DNA of 6,492 nucleotides, taken from positions 1 through 6,492 of the forward strand of contig CALINF010000219.1 of NCBI GenBank assembly GCA_938045215.1, read 5' to 3'. This DNA is from an uncultured Halieaceae bacterium (GTDB lineage Bacteria > Pseudomonadota > Gammaproteobacteria > Pseudomonadales > Halieaceae). A program made the translations under genes and the position numbers. This document shows, piece after piece, positions 1 through 6,260 of the stretch. The notes beneath the pieces are model-generated. The model did not search any database, was not told where the DNA came from, and saw only the letters and a list, made by a program, of their open reading frames with translations. Position 1 is the stretch's first letter; every line of letters begins with the position of its first letter.

Positions 1-259
1 CGGTGATAAAACTGGAGCGTCCCGCCGTGCAGCTCTGGTCGCCGTAGTAATCTAAAAAGCGGACGCCTTCATTCGCGATACGATCAATATTGGGAGTGCG
101 ATAGCCCATGACGCCATCACTATAGGCGCTGATATTGGTAATACCGATATCGTCTCCCCATATCACCAGAATATTAGGCTTGTCTGCAGCCAGTGCAGGC
201 AGAGCGATCGTAAACAGCGCTCCCAGCGCAAACAGTTTGCGGGGGGTAGTAAATCTCAT
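1..259 (-). CDS. Exported type I sulfatase (arylsulfatase family), N-terminal part
   Basis: Only the first 86 codons are in the window; the gene continues beyond the left edge. The product hydrolyses a sulfate ester on an unknown substrate, probably in the periplasm. Residues 1-24 form a Sec signal peptide: basic Arg/Lys at 2-8, a hydrophobic stretch, then PALA before a likely cleavage at A24/A25. KPNILVIWGDDIG (27-39) is the sulfatase N-terminal strand, with Asp36 and Asp37 as expected metal ligands. TPNIDRIANEGVRF (55-68) is another family signature. CTAGR (Cys77-Arg81) fits the C-x-P/A-x-R motif in which the cysteine is converted to formylglycine, the catalytic nucleophile, so an anaerobic (AtsB-type) or FGE-type maturase elsewhere in the genome is expected. 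The start is supported by AGGTGA about 5 bases upstream of the ATG and by the signal peptide beginning there. The family is clear; the exact substrate class is not. The gene is divergent from the 403-870 genes. Confidence 0.93.
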   Translation of the reverse strand, partial: MRFTTPRKLFALGALFTIALPALAADKPNILVIWGDDIGITNISAYSDGVMGYRTPNIDRIANEGVRFLDYYGDQSCTAGRSSFIT

Positions 260-292
260 GACATCACCTGATCGTTATTATTAGTGAGCATG

Positions 293-321
293 AGTATCTG
301 TTAGGTCTCCGGGAAATTCAA
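293..321 (-). promoter_or_regulatory. Candidate sigma70 promoter for the sulfatase gene
   Basis: On the minus strand TTGAAT (316-321) and GATACT (293-298) are separated by 17 bases. Each matches the consensus at 4 of 6 positions. This would give a transcript start near 286 and a leader of about 27 bases before the sulfatase ATG. The spacing is ideal but the hexamers are only moderate, so this is inference from sequence alone. Confidence 0.35.
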
Positions 322-348
322 ATGTGCACCAAATACCACAGTCTGAAC

Positions 349-376
349 TTGCAAAATTAGCGCTGTTGTATATGAT
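349..376 (+). promoter_or_regulatory. Candidate sigma70 promoter for the 403-870 genes
   Basis: TTGCAA (349-354, 4 of 6 matches to the -35 consensus) and TATGAT (371-376, 5 of 6 matches to the -10 consensus) are separated by 16 bases. Transcription would start near 383, leaving a leader of about 20 bases that contains the GAGG ribosome binding site of the small ORF at 403. The position just ahead of a well-formed translation start strengthens the call. About 27 bases separate its -35 box from that of the divergent sulfatase promoter, and this gap holds a GTGCAC palindrome (324-329), too short to call an operator. Confidence 0.5.
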
Positions 377-402
377 TGCGCCGCCTCTGGTATGAGGCTT
401 GC

Positions 403-519
403 ATGATTCTTTACACGGCCCAATATCTGAGCTCTGAAGGCCACCAGGCCACTAAAATCGTGCATAAATGCGCCGACAGGAACCTGGAGCGCACCAAAAC
501 AAGGCAAACGCTGGAGTAA
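403..519 (+). CDS. Small ORF, 38 aa, unknown function
   Basis: The reading frame encodes a 38-residue peptide beginning MILYTAQYLSSEGHQ and ending TRQTLE. Function is unknown and I recognise no family. Support for translation: GAGG at 394-397 lies 5 bases before the ATG, and a good promoter candidate (349-376) sits just upstream. The stop (517-519) is only 3 bases before the next ATG, and the downstream gene's GGAG ribosome binding site (513-516) lies in this ORF's last codons, an arrangement typical of translational coupling. The first third is mixed polar/hydrophobic. The rest is basic and polar, with Lys18, Lys22, Arg26, Arg30, Lys32 and Arg34 and one Cys23. There is no signal peptide or transmembrane stretch. 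It may be a short leader that controls the next gene or a small functional protein. An ORF this short can arise by chance, so confidence rests on the signals around it. Confidence 0.45.
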   Translation: MILYTAQYLSSEGHQATKIVHKCADRNLERTKTRQTLE

Positions 520-522
520 ATC

Positions 523-870
523 ATGCCCAACCCGACAGCCAGGACCACTTCCGGATATCGCACTAGCACTACAGACACCACGGTAAGCGGCAAGCCGCTG
601 CAGCATAGCGTGAGTGCACTGCCAGGCAGCACCATGAGCAATATCGTCATGGCGGAAATGCTACTGCTGCAAGCTGTAGTGGAAAGCGCGGCAGTGATTG
701 GCGAGGGGCTAGATGAGCTGGGAGCTCAGCTGACCAGCAAGGAGCCTGCGCAAAGGTCAGTCTCGGGCGTACTTATTCGTACAGCCAACGCCGCACTGGA
801 ACCCTACACCACACGGCTGAACTTTCTCCAGGAACTACAAGACCTGCAGGAAGAACAGGAACTGCGCTAG
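523..870 (+). CDS. Hypothetical protein, 115 aa, helical with polar Thr/Ser-rich N-terminus
   Basis: No family is recognised. The ATG is preceded by GGAG at 513-516 with 6 bases between, and an in-frame stop at 517-519 excludes any longer start in this frame. Residues 1-37 are rich in Thr and Ser (about 15 of 37) and probably disordered. Residues 39-70 form a likely amphipathic helix rich in Met, Leu, Val and Ala, with acidic residues toward its end. Residues 98-115 are rich in Leu, Gln and Glu with heptad-like spacing (LQELQDLQEEQEL), suggesting a short coiled coil or an oligomerisation helix. There is no cleavable signal peptide and no convincing membrane span. An internal Met38 could be an alternative start but has a weaker ribosome binding site. 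The gene follows the 38-aa ORF by 3 bases and is probably cotranscribed with it. The overlapping minus-strand frames at 301-650 lack comparable start signals, so I prefer the plus strand. Confidence 0.65.
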   Translation: MPNPTARTTSGYRTSTTDTTVSGKPLQHSVSALPGSTMSNIVMAEMLLLQAVVESAAVIGEGLDELGAQLTSKEPAQRSVSGVLIRTANAALEPYTTRLNFLQELQDLQEEQELR

Positions 871-930
871 GCGAGACAGGCGGCACCCGATTTCACTATA
901 CTGCGGCGCAACAACTATACGAGGTGCGCC

Positions 931-1335
931 ATGGCGATCGGTTCCTGGGATCCCGACAATCAGGCCGCAGCAGCGGCCCTCACTCTGGATCCTCCTACAC
1001 TGACACATCTGTTAACGCTCGCAGAGACCTTGCCCCTGGATGCCCTGGAGCAACACCTGACTGCGCAGCAAAGTGAGCGTCTGGCCGGCGTGATGCAATT
1101 GGATCCAGCAGACTGGAAAGCAGCTGCAGAGAGCCTGACCGATGCCCAACTGCTGAACCTGATCCGGTTCCTTTGTGTAGCAGAGAATCTGCCAGGATGG
1201 GAGGCTGGTGAACGCTCCCCGGTTATCCCGTTGGCACGCGAACTGCGCACCCGCGGCCAGAGACTGGATAAGGATCTGCTGCGCTGGATTCGCTCGGTGA
1301 GTGAAAATCGCTTCCTGCCCTACGGCCCCTTATAG
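931..1335 (+). CDS. Conserved-looking hypothetical protein, 134 aa, all-helical
   Basis: Function is unknown. GAGGTG at 921-926 lies 4 bases before the ATG, a strong ribosome binding site. The protein is cytoplasmic by appearance, with no signal peptide or membrane segment. It reads as a chain of short amphipathic helices: roughly residues 22-33, 36-56, 60-67, 70-85, 99-108 and 112-123. The C-terminal half has a distinctive set of aromatic and proline landmarks: LPGWEAGERSPVIPLARELR (87-106), LLRWIRS (116-122) and NRFLPYGPL (126-134). From memory this C-terminal pattern recurs in uncharacterised gammaproteobacterial proteins, but I cannot confirm that here. The gene starts 60 bases after the 115-aa gene and may be cotranscribed with it or have its own promoter; a TATACT at 897-902 has no convincing -35 partner. 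The stop lies 27 bases from the convergent DUF1244 stop. Confidence 0.8.
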   Translation: MAIGSWDPDNQAAAAALTLDPPTLTHLLTLAETLPLDALEQHLTAQQSERLAGVMQLDPADWKAAAESLTDAQLLNLIRFLCVAENLPGWEAGERSPVIPLARELRTRGQRLDKDLLRWIRSVSENRFLPYGPL

Positions 1336-1362
1336 ACTTCGGACAACCCCAGGCGGCGCGTG

Positions 1363-1644
1363 CTAGCCCTTTTTATTGAAAGCGGCGAGCTGCTCAGCGG
1401 TCGCCTCCTTCTGGTATGAATCTTTCCACTCCCCGTAGGGCATGCCATAGACGCGTTCGCGCGCCGCATCGTAGTCTACGCTGACACCAGCCTCTTCGGC
1501 CGCGGCCACATACCATTTGGACAGGCAATTCCTGCAAAAGCCCGCCAGATTCATCAGCTCGATATTCTGCACGTCCTTACGCTCGTCCAGATGCGCCAGC
1601 AGGCGACGAAACACCGCGGCTTCTATCTTGTCTAAATCACTCAT
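1363..1644 (-). CDS. DUF1244 family protein, 93 aa
   Basis: This small cytoplasmic protein is recognised as DUF1244 from the block DVQNIELMNLAGFCRNCLSK (24-43), followed by the GMPYGEWK block (67-74). Family function is not established. Cys37 and Cys40 form a CxxC-like pair (FCRNC) that is a family hallmark and could bind a metal or act in redox chemistry; that is inference. The length is typical for the family. The start at 1642-1644 is supported by a strong AAAGGAG (1656-1662, minus strand), which lies inside the last codons of the Nudix gene. The ATG overlaps the Nudix stop by 8 bases, so translation of the two is probably coupled. It is the last gene of the minus-strand cluster that includes dnaE. 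Its stop faces the 134-aa gene with a 27-base gap. Confidence 0.92.
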   Translation of the reverse strand: MSDLDKIEAAVFRRLLAHLDERKDVQNIELMNLAGFCRNCLSKWYVAAAEEAGVSVDYDAARERVYGMPYGEWKDSYQKEATAEQLAAFNKKG

Positions 1645-2131
1645 TACTGTTCATGCTCCTTTGTGTGGCCAGTTGTAACCAAAGCTGGCGCAGGGCCTCG
1701 CCCTGCCCCGCAAATCGCCAGGTATGTTGGTCAAACTCATCCACAGGCAGCCAGAATGCCTGCTTTACTTCACCAATATGCACAGGGTCAATCATCCCGG
1801 ATTCTGCATGAATTGCACACAGATACAGGTTGAACCCGGTGTCAAAGGTATGCAGCAATCTCCCTGGCATGAGATCCAGGCCGGTTTCCTCCAGAGTTTC
1901 ACGGTGAGCTGCACACTGCGCCGACTCACCAGCCCGAGCGCTACCGCCAGGTGGACCAATGCCGCCCAACCGCCCCTGAACAACCAGGGCTCTGCCGTGA
2001 ACCAGCGCGAGGCAACCGGCGCTGGGTGCATAATCTGGCGGACCCACGTACGGGCACACTGGCTCTGACTGTGTGCAGCCTGTCACGGCAGCAAGCAATA
2101 CAATGAGACACAAACGATTTGCCAGGGGCAT
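1637..2131 (-). CDS. Nudix hydrolase with lipoprotein signal, 164 aa
   Basis: The complete Nudix box Gx5Ex7REUxEExGU is present at residues 63-85 (G63, E69, R77, E78, E81, E82, G84), so metal-dependent hydrolysis of a nucleoside diphosphate-linked substrate is likely; the substrate is unknown. I chose the ATG at 2129-2131 because it begins a lipoprotein signal: MPLANR, a hydrophobic core (LCLIVLLAAV), then the lipobox VTGC with Cys19 as the lipidated residue. The next residue is Thr, not Asp, which favours outer-membrane sorting. The frame stays open to an ATG at 2185, but that start lies inside dnaE and would bury the signal. The Nudix fold covers about residues 36-155. Further cysteines (26, 40, 73, 105) could pair in the periplasm. 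The gene starts 16 bases after the dnaE stop and overlaps DUF1244 by 8 bases. From memory, gammaproteobacteria also have exported Nudix domains fused to PAP2 phosphatases; this one lacks a phosphatase domain. Confidence 0.88.
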   Translation of the reverse strand: MPLANRLCLIVLLAAVTGCTQSEPVCPYVGPPDYAPSAGCLALVHGRALVVQGRLGGIGPPGGSARAGESAQCAAHRETLEETGLDLMPGRLLHTFDTGFNLYLCAIHAESGMIDPVHIGEVKQAFWLPVDEFDQHTWRFAGQGEALRQLWLQLATQRSMNSNE

Positions 2132-2147
2132 GGACTCTCTTTTTCCC

Positions 2148-5100
2148 TCAGGAGTACTGCAACGAAACCCGCTCGCTGCCAACACAATCGCGCAGTGACT
2201 GGATCAGTTCGTCACTGGGAATCACCTGCCAGCGCTCTCCCAGTTGCACCTTGGCGAGATTGTGCTGTTGACGGTATACCAGTGACACTGGGCAGGTTCC
2301 GCCCGCCGCACTGCTGAGCATGGATTCGAGCGTGTCGGAGAAACTGTCACACAGCATGTCTTGTGTAACATCGATACGCAATTCTCTAGCATAGTTCTGA
2401 CGCGCTTCGAGCAGACTACGCACTTCCTTGGCACGCATGACCAGCCCGCCGGAAAAGTCATCCTGCGCCAACCGTCCTTCTACAATAATGATCGTGTCTT
2501 TCACCAGCAATTCGCGGTGTGCGTTATACGCTTCTGAATAAACGGTAACCTCTATACGTGCGCTACGATCATCCAGCTGCAGGATAGCCATGGTGCCGCG
2601 CTGTGTTTTCATTGTACGGGCGGACATAATCAAACCTGCCAATACCTGGTTTCCCTGCTTGTCGGCACGCAAATCAGCAATACGTACTGGCGCGAACTTG
2701 CGCACCTCAGCCTCATACTCATCGATAGGGTGGCCGGTTACATACAAGCCCAGTGTGTCTTTCTCGCCACCCAGCCGCTCTTTGTCTGACCAGGCGCGCA
2801 CATGACGGAACCCGGCGTAGACGTCACTAGAGTCAGCAGATGACGACGGCACCACCTCGCCAAACAGATCTTCAATACCGCTGTCGCGGTTACTGGCGTT
2901 TTGCTCAGCCGCTTTGAGCGCATCTTCCAGCGATGCCATCAATACCCATCGGTCTTCCTGTAAGGCGTCAAATGCGCCAGAGCGAATCAATGCGTCAATT
3001 GCCTTGCGATTGACCCGCTTGGGATCTGTGCGCGCACAAAAGTCAAACAGATCCTTGAAAGGGCCCTCGGCCTCACGGGTTTTCAGGATGTTTTCGATTG
3101 GTCCTTCACCCAGGCCCTTGATCGCACCCAGCCCATAGATAACTTCCTGCGTCGCATTGACCGTGAACATATGCTGCCCCTCGTTCACATCCGGCAGTTT
3201 CAGGGTGAGGCCCATGCGCCGGCACTCCTCTACCAGCGTGACGATTTTGTCGGTATTGTCGAGTTCTGAACTCATCACAGCAGCCATAAACGGCGCCGGG
3301 TAATGCTGCTTTAACCAGGCAGTCTGATACGACACCAGCGCATACGCCGCGGAGTGTGACTTGTTGAAACCGTAGCCTGCGAACTTTTCTACCAGATCAA
3401 AAATCTTTATCGCCAGCGTCCCGTCCACGCCCTTGGACCTCGCACCATCCTCAAAAATGGTGCGCTGCTTGGCCATCTCCTCGGGTTTCTTCTTGCCCAT
3501 AGCGCGGCGCAGCATATCAGCGCCACCGAGCGTATAGCCCGCCAGCTCCTGGGCGATCTGCATTACCTGCTCCTGATACAGAATAATACCGTAGGTCGGC
3601 TCCAGGATTGGTTTGAGCCACTCGTGCTGATAGCTGATGTCGGGGTAGGAGATTTCCTCACGACCGTGCTTACGATTAATGAAGTTTTCAACCATACCCG
3701 ATTGCAACGGGCCGGGCCGGAACAAGGCAACCAGAGCGATTATATCCTCGAAGCGGTCGGGTCTTAACCGGGAGATCAGCTCCTTCATACCCCGGGATTC
3801 CAACTGGAAAACAGCTGTGGTTTCGGCCGACTTGAGCAACTCAAAGGTCGGTGCGTCATCCAGTGGAATCTGAATGATATCCAATGGCAGTTCACCCTGC
3901 TGGCTGCGCACCGAGTTAATCATTTTCACGGCCCAGTCGATGATCGTCAGTGTGCGCAGGCCCAGGAAATCGAACTTGACCAGCCCCGCATCTTCGACAT
4001 CGCCTTTATCGTACTGGGTTACCAGACCGCCGCCGGACTCATCACAGAACAGGGGTGAAAAATCTGTCAGCCGTGAGGGCGCAATAACCACACCGCCCGC
4101 GTGTTTACCCACGTTACGGGTAACACCCTCCAACTGGATCGCCATGTCCCATATTTCCTGGGCCTGGTTGTCATCTCGGAGAAAGTCACGCAGGGGCTCT
4201 TCCTGCTCCAGCGCCTTGGCCAGCGTCATGCCAACCTCAAAGGGAATCATTTTCGACAGTTTGTCTGCCAGCCCATAAGGTTTGTCCTGTACCCGCGCGA
4301 CGTCACGCACAACCGCCTTGGCCGCCAGAGTACCAAAGGTAATGATCTGCGATACCGCTTCGCGTCCGTAGGTATCGGCAACATAATCAATCACCAGATC
4401 GCGCTTCTCCATACAGAAGTCGACGTCGAAGTCCGGCATTGAAACCCGCTCCGGATTCAAAAAGCGTTCGAACAGCAGGTCGTATTGCAGCGGGTCAAGA
4501 TCGGTAATTTCCAGCGCATAGGCCACCAGCGAACCGGCACCTGATCCGCGACCTGGACCGACAGGAATGTCGTGCTGTTTGGCCCAGCGGATGAAGTCCA
4601 TCACAATCAGAAAGTAGCCGGGAAACCCCATCTGAATAATGGTGTTGAGCTCGAACTCAAGTCGCTCTGTGTAGGCCGTGCGCCCAGCCACAGAGTCATC
4701 TCGGCCATCTGAGAGAATCACCTCGAGCCGTTTGTCCAAGCCTTCAAACGACAGCTGACGAAAGTACTCATCCATCGTCATACCGGCAGGCACCGGATAG
4801 TCGGGTAGATAGGGTTTACCCAACTCGAGCACAACATTGCAGCGCCGGGCAATCTCTACAGTATTGGCCAGCGCTTCAGGCAGGTCACGAAAAAGCTCCG
4901 CCATCTCCTGCGGAGAGCGCAGATACTGCTGCTCGGTGTAGGCTCGATTGCGACGAGGATCGTCAAGGGTGCGCGATTCGCGAATACACACGCGCGCCTC
5001 ATGCGCTTCAAACTCGGTAGCGTCTTTGAAACGCACGTCGTTGGTTGCGACAACCGGGCACTGCATCTGCTCGGCTAACTCTACCGCCGCGTGCAGATGG

Positions 5101-5633
5101 GCTTCATCGCTCTCGCGTCCCACCCGATGCACTTCCAGATAGTACCTGCCGGGATACAGGTCCATCCAATAGGCTGCACGTTCTGCGGCAAGCTCCGGCT
5201 TACCAGACACCAGAGCCTGACCAACATCGCCAGCGGCCCCGGCCGACAATGCGATTACGCCCTCGGCGTGTTGTTCCAGCCACTTTCGCTCTACAAAGGG
5301 AACGCCAAGCTGTTGACCCTCGGTGTAGGCCTGCGAAATCAATTGCGTAAGATTGCGATAACCCGCCTGATTCATCGCGAGCAGGCACAGGGGGTGGGCG
5401 CGATCGGGATCGTCGGCCTGCTTTACATTCAGGTCTACCCCGAAGATGGGCTTCACACCAGCTGCAAACGCGGCCTTGTGCATCTTGACCAGGCCATAGA
5501 AATTACAGACATCGGTCATGGCCACAGCAGGCATACCGAGTTCTGCCACGCTCTCTACCAGAGGCTTGATCCTGAGCAGACCGTCGACAATGGAATATTC
5601 GGTATGGAGGCGAAGATGAACAAAATCTGGCAT
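2148..5633 (-). CDS. dnaE: DNA polymerase III alpha subunit
   Basis: This is the catalytic subunit of the replicative polymerase, 1161 aa (E. coli 1160). Domains in order: PHP (about 1-280), palm/thumb/fingers (about 280-810), helix-hairpin-helix (about 830-890), OB fold (about 995-1075) and a C-terminal tau-binding region. The catalytic aspartates are Asp401 and Asp403 (PDFDVDF) and Asp555 (VKFDFLG), the same numbers as in E. coli. GRGSGAG (361-367) and FNKSHSAAYA (756-765) are further landmarks. In the PHP domain, Arg8 (HLRLH) and Val42 (TDV) replace metal-binding histidines found in active PHP domains, as in E. coli, so proofreading is expected from a separate DnaQ. The internal beta-clamp motif aligned to E. 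coli QADMF (920-924) reads IEDLF here. The start MPDFVHLRLH fits the family; the ribosome binding site GGAG lies in the end of rnhB, about 12 bases upstream. The gene begins 9 bases after rnhB. Confidence 0.99.
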   Translation of the reverse strand: MPDFVHLRLHTEYSIVDGLLRIKPLVESVAELGMPAVAMTDVCNFYGLVKMHKAAFAAGVKPIFGVDLNVKQADDPDRAHPLCLLAMNQAGYRNLTQLISQAYTEGQQLGVPFVERKWLEQHAEGVIALSAGAAGDVGQALVSGKPELAAERAAYWMDLYPGRYYLEVHRVGRESDEAHLHAAVELAEQMQCPVVATNDVRFKDATEFEAHEARVCIRESRTLDDPRRNRAYTEQQYLRSPQEMAELFRDLPEALANTVEIARRCNVVLELGKPYLPDYPVPAGMTMDEYFRQLSFEGLDKRLEVILSDGRDDSVAGRTAYTERLEFELNTIIQMGFPGYFLIVMDFIRWAKQHDIPVGPGRGSGAGSLVAYALEITDLDPLQYDLLFERFLNPERVSMPDFDVDFCMEKRDLVIDYVADTYGREAVSQIITFGTLAAKAVVRDVARVQDKPYGLADKLSKMIPFEVGMTLAKALEQEEPLRDFLRDDNQAQEIWDMAIQLEGVTRNVGKHAGGVVIAPSRLTDFSPLFCDESGGGLVTQYDKGDVEDAGLVKFDFLGLRTLTIIDWAVKMINSVRSQQGELPLDIIQIPLDDAPTFELLKSAETTAVFQLESRGMKELISRLRPDRFEDIIALVALFRPGPLQSGMVENFINRKHGREEISYPDISYQHEWLKPILEPTYGIILYQEQVMQIAQELAGYTLGGADMLRRAMGKKKPEEMAKQRTIFEDGARSKGVDGTLAIKIFDLVEKFAGYGFNKSHSAAYALVSYQTAWLKQHYPAPFMAAVMSSELDNTDKIVTLVEECRRMGLTLKLPDVNEGQHMFTVNATQEVIYGLGAIKGLGEGPIENILKTREAEGPFKDLFDFCARTDPKRVNRKAIDALIRSGAFDALQEDRWVLMASLEDALKAAEQNASNRDSGIEDLFGEVVPSSSADSSDVYAGFRHVRAWSDKERLGGEKDTLGLYVTGHPIDEYEAEVRKFAPVRIADLRADKQGNQVLAGLIMSARTMKTQRGTMAILQLDDRSARIEVTVYSEAYNAHRELLVKDTIIIVEGRLAQDDFSGGLVMRAKEVRSLLEARQNYARELRIDVTQDMLCDSFSDTLESMLSSAAGGTCPVSLVYRQQHNLAKVQLGERWQVIPSDELIQSLRDCVGSERVSLQYS
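2862..2876 (-). other. Internal beta-clamp-binding motif of DnaE (variant)
   Basis: Codons 920-924 of dnaE encode IEDLF within SGIEDLFGE. This is the position of the E. coli clamp-binding pentapeptide QADMF, which tethers the polymerase to the DnaN sliding clamp. The hydrophobic Leu-Phe end is kept, but the conserved first-position Gln is Ile. The placement rests on alignment by eye, which is supported by identical numbering of the catalytic residues. Confidence 0.6.
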
Positions 5634-5642
5634 GCCAGAATT

Positions 5643-6260
5643 CTACTCCGGCCGAGAGGCCGCTAACAGTTTTTTTACCGGCGCATAGCTTTTTCGATGA
5701 ACAACTGTAACTCCCAGCTTGTCCAGCGCCTGCAGGTGGGCAGCGGTGGGATACCCTTTGTGGCGGGCAAAGCCGTATCCCGGGTAGAGCTCATCCAGAG
5801 CCGTGAGCTCAGCATCACGCTGCACTTTGGCCAGTATCGACGCAGCGGCGATGGCCGGAACGCGAGCATCACCCTTTATCACGGGTTCGGAGGCGTAGGG
5901 CCATCTGGGTAAATGATTGCCATCTACCAGCACATACGTGGGCTGCGGATCCAGCAGTTGCACCGCGCGGTGCATAGCCAGCAGCGACGCTTGCAAAATA
6001 TTCAGTGTATCGATCTCCTCCACACTGGCCCTGGCGATGGACCAACACAGCGCGTCTTCTTTGATCTGCACAGCCAACGACTCGCGCCGCAATGCTGTCA
6101 GTTTCTTTGAGTCATTGAGCCCGGCGATAGGCTTGTCAGGATCGAGGATCACTGCCGCGGTCACTACATCACCCGCCAGCGGCCCTCTGCCAACCTCATC
6201 GACTCCAGCGACCATGCCCGAGACATGGCGACTGTCCAGGCTGAACAGGTCAGGCATCAT
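5643..6260 (-). CDS. rnhB: Ribonuclease HII
   Basis: Cleaves RNA in RNA-DNA hybrids and 5' of single ribonucleotides misincorporated in DNA, starting ribonucleotide excision repair in the cytoplasm. It is 205 aa, close to the E. coli enzyme (198 aa), and similar along its whole length. The four acidic active-site residues are visible: Asp21 and Glu22 in AGVDEVGRGPLAG, Asp113 in VLVDGN, and Asp131 in KGDARVP. The GRG element (24-26) that recognises the ribonucleotide-DNA junction is intact. AAASILAKVQRD (138-149), GYGFARHKGYPT (161-172) and a basic C-terminal end follow the family pattern. The start is one of two adjacent ATGs (6258-6260 or 6255-6257). I chose the first because AGGA lies about 9 bases upstream. 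It overlaps the lpxB stop by 11 bases, and its own stop is 9 bases before dnaE, so it is translated within an lpxB-rnhB-dnaE operon. Confidence 0.98.
   Translation of the reverse strand: MMPDLFSLDSRHVSGMVAGVDEVGRGPLAGDVVTAAVILDPDKPIAGLNDSKKLTALRRESLAVQIKEDALCWSIARASVEEIDTLNILQASLLAMHRAVQLLDPQPTYVLVDGNHLPRWPYASEPVIKGDARVPAIAAASILAKVQRDAELTALDELYPGYGFARHKGYPTAAHLQALDKLGVTVVHRKSYAPVKKLLAASRPE

Noticed and set aside
301..650. Two minus-strand ORFs (101 and 79 codons) overlapping the 38-aa and 115-aa genes
   Set aside because: No good ribosome binding site or recognisable protein features; the plus-strand frames have a promoter candidate and well-spaced ribosome binding sites.
523..870. Similarity of the 115-aa protein to RebB-type R-body proteins
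   Set aside because: Only a loose resemblance of a Met/Ala/Gln-rich helix; the characteristic RebB sequence blocks are absent.
897..902. TATACT as a -10 box for the 134-aa gene
   Set aside because: No -35-like hexamer lies at 16-18 bases upstream, so the promoter is unsupported.
1351..1374. Possible terminator: GGC/GCC pairing followed by a run of five T
   Set aside because: Only three base pairs can form, with an unpaired 11-base loop, which is too weak to call.
1724..2068. Plus-strand 114-codon ORF opposite the Nudix gene
   Set aside because: It is antisense to an intact Nudix box and has no recognisable product.
2132..2185. Upstream start for the Nudix gene adding 18 residues
   Set aside because: This would overlap the dnaE 3' end by 38 bases and place a polar extension before a complete lipoprotein signal; the ATG at 2131 fits much better.
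5091..5666. Plus-strand 191-codon ORF antisense to the start of dnaE
   Set aside because: It lies opposite the conserved PHP region of dnaE and crosses into rnhB; the product resembles no family, so the long frame is a by-product of dnaE codon structure.
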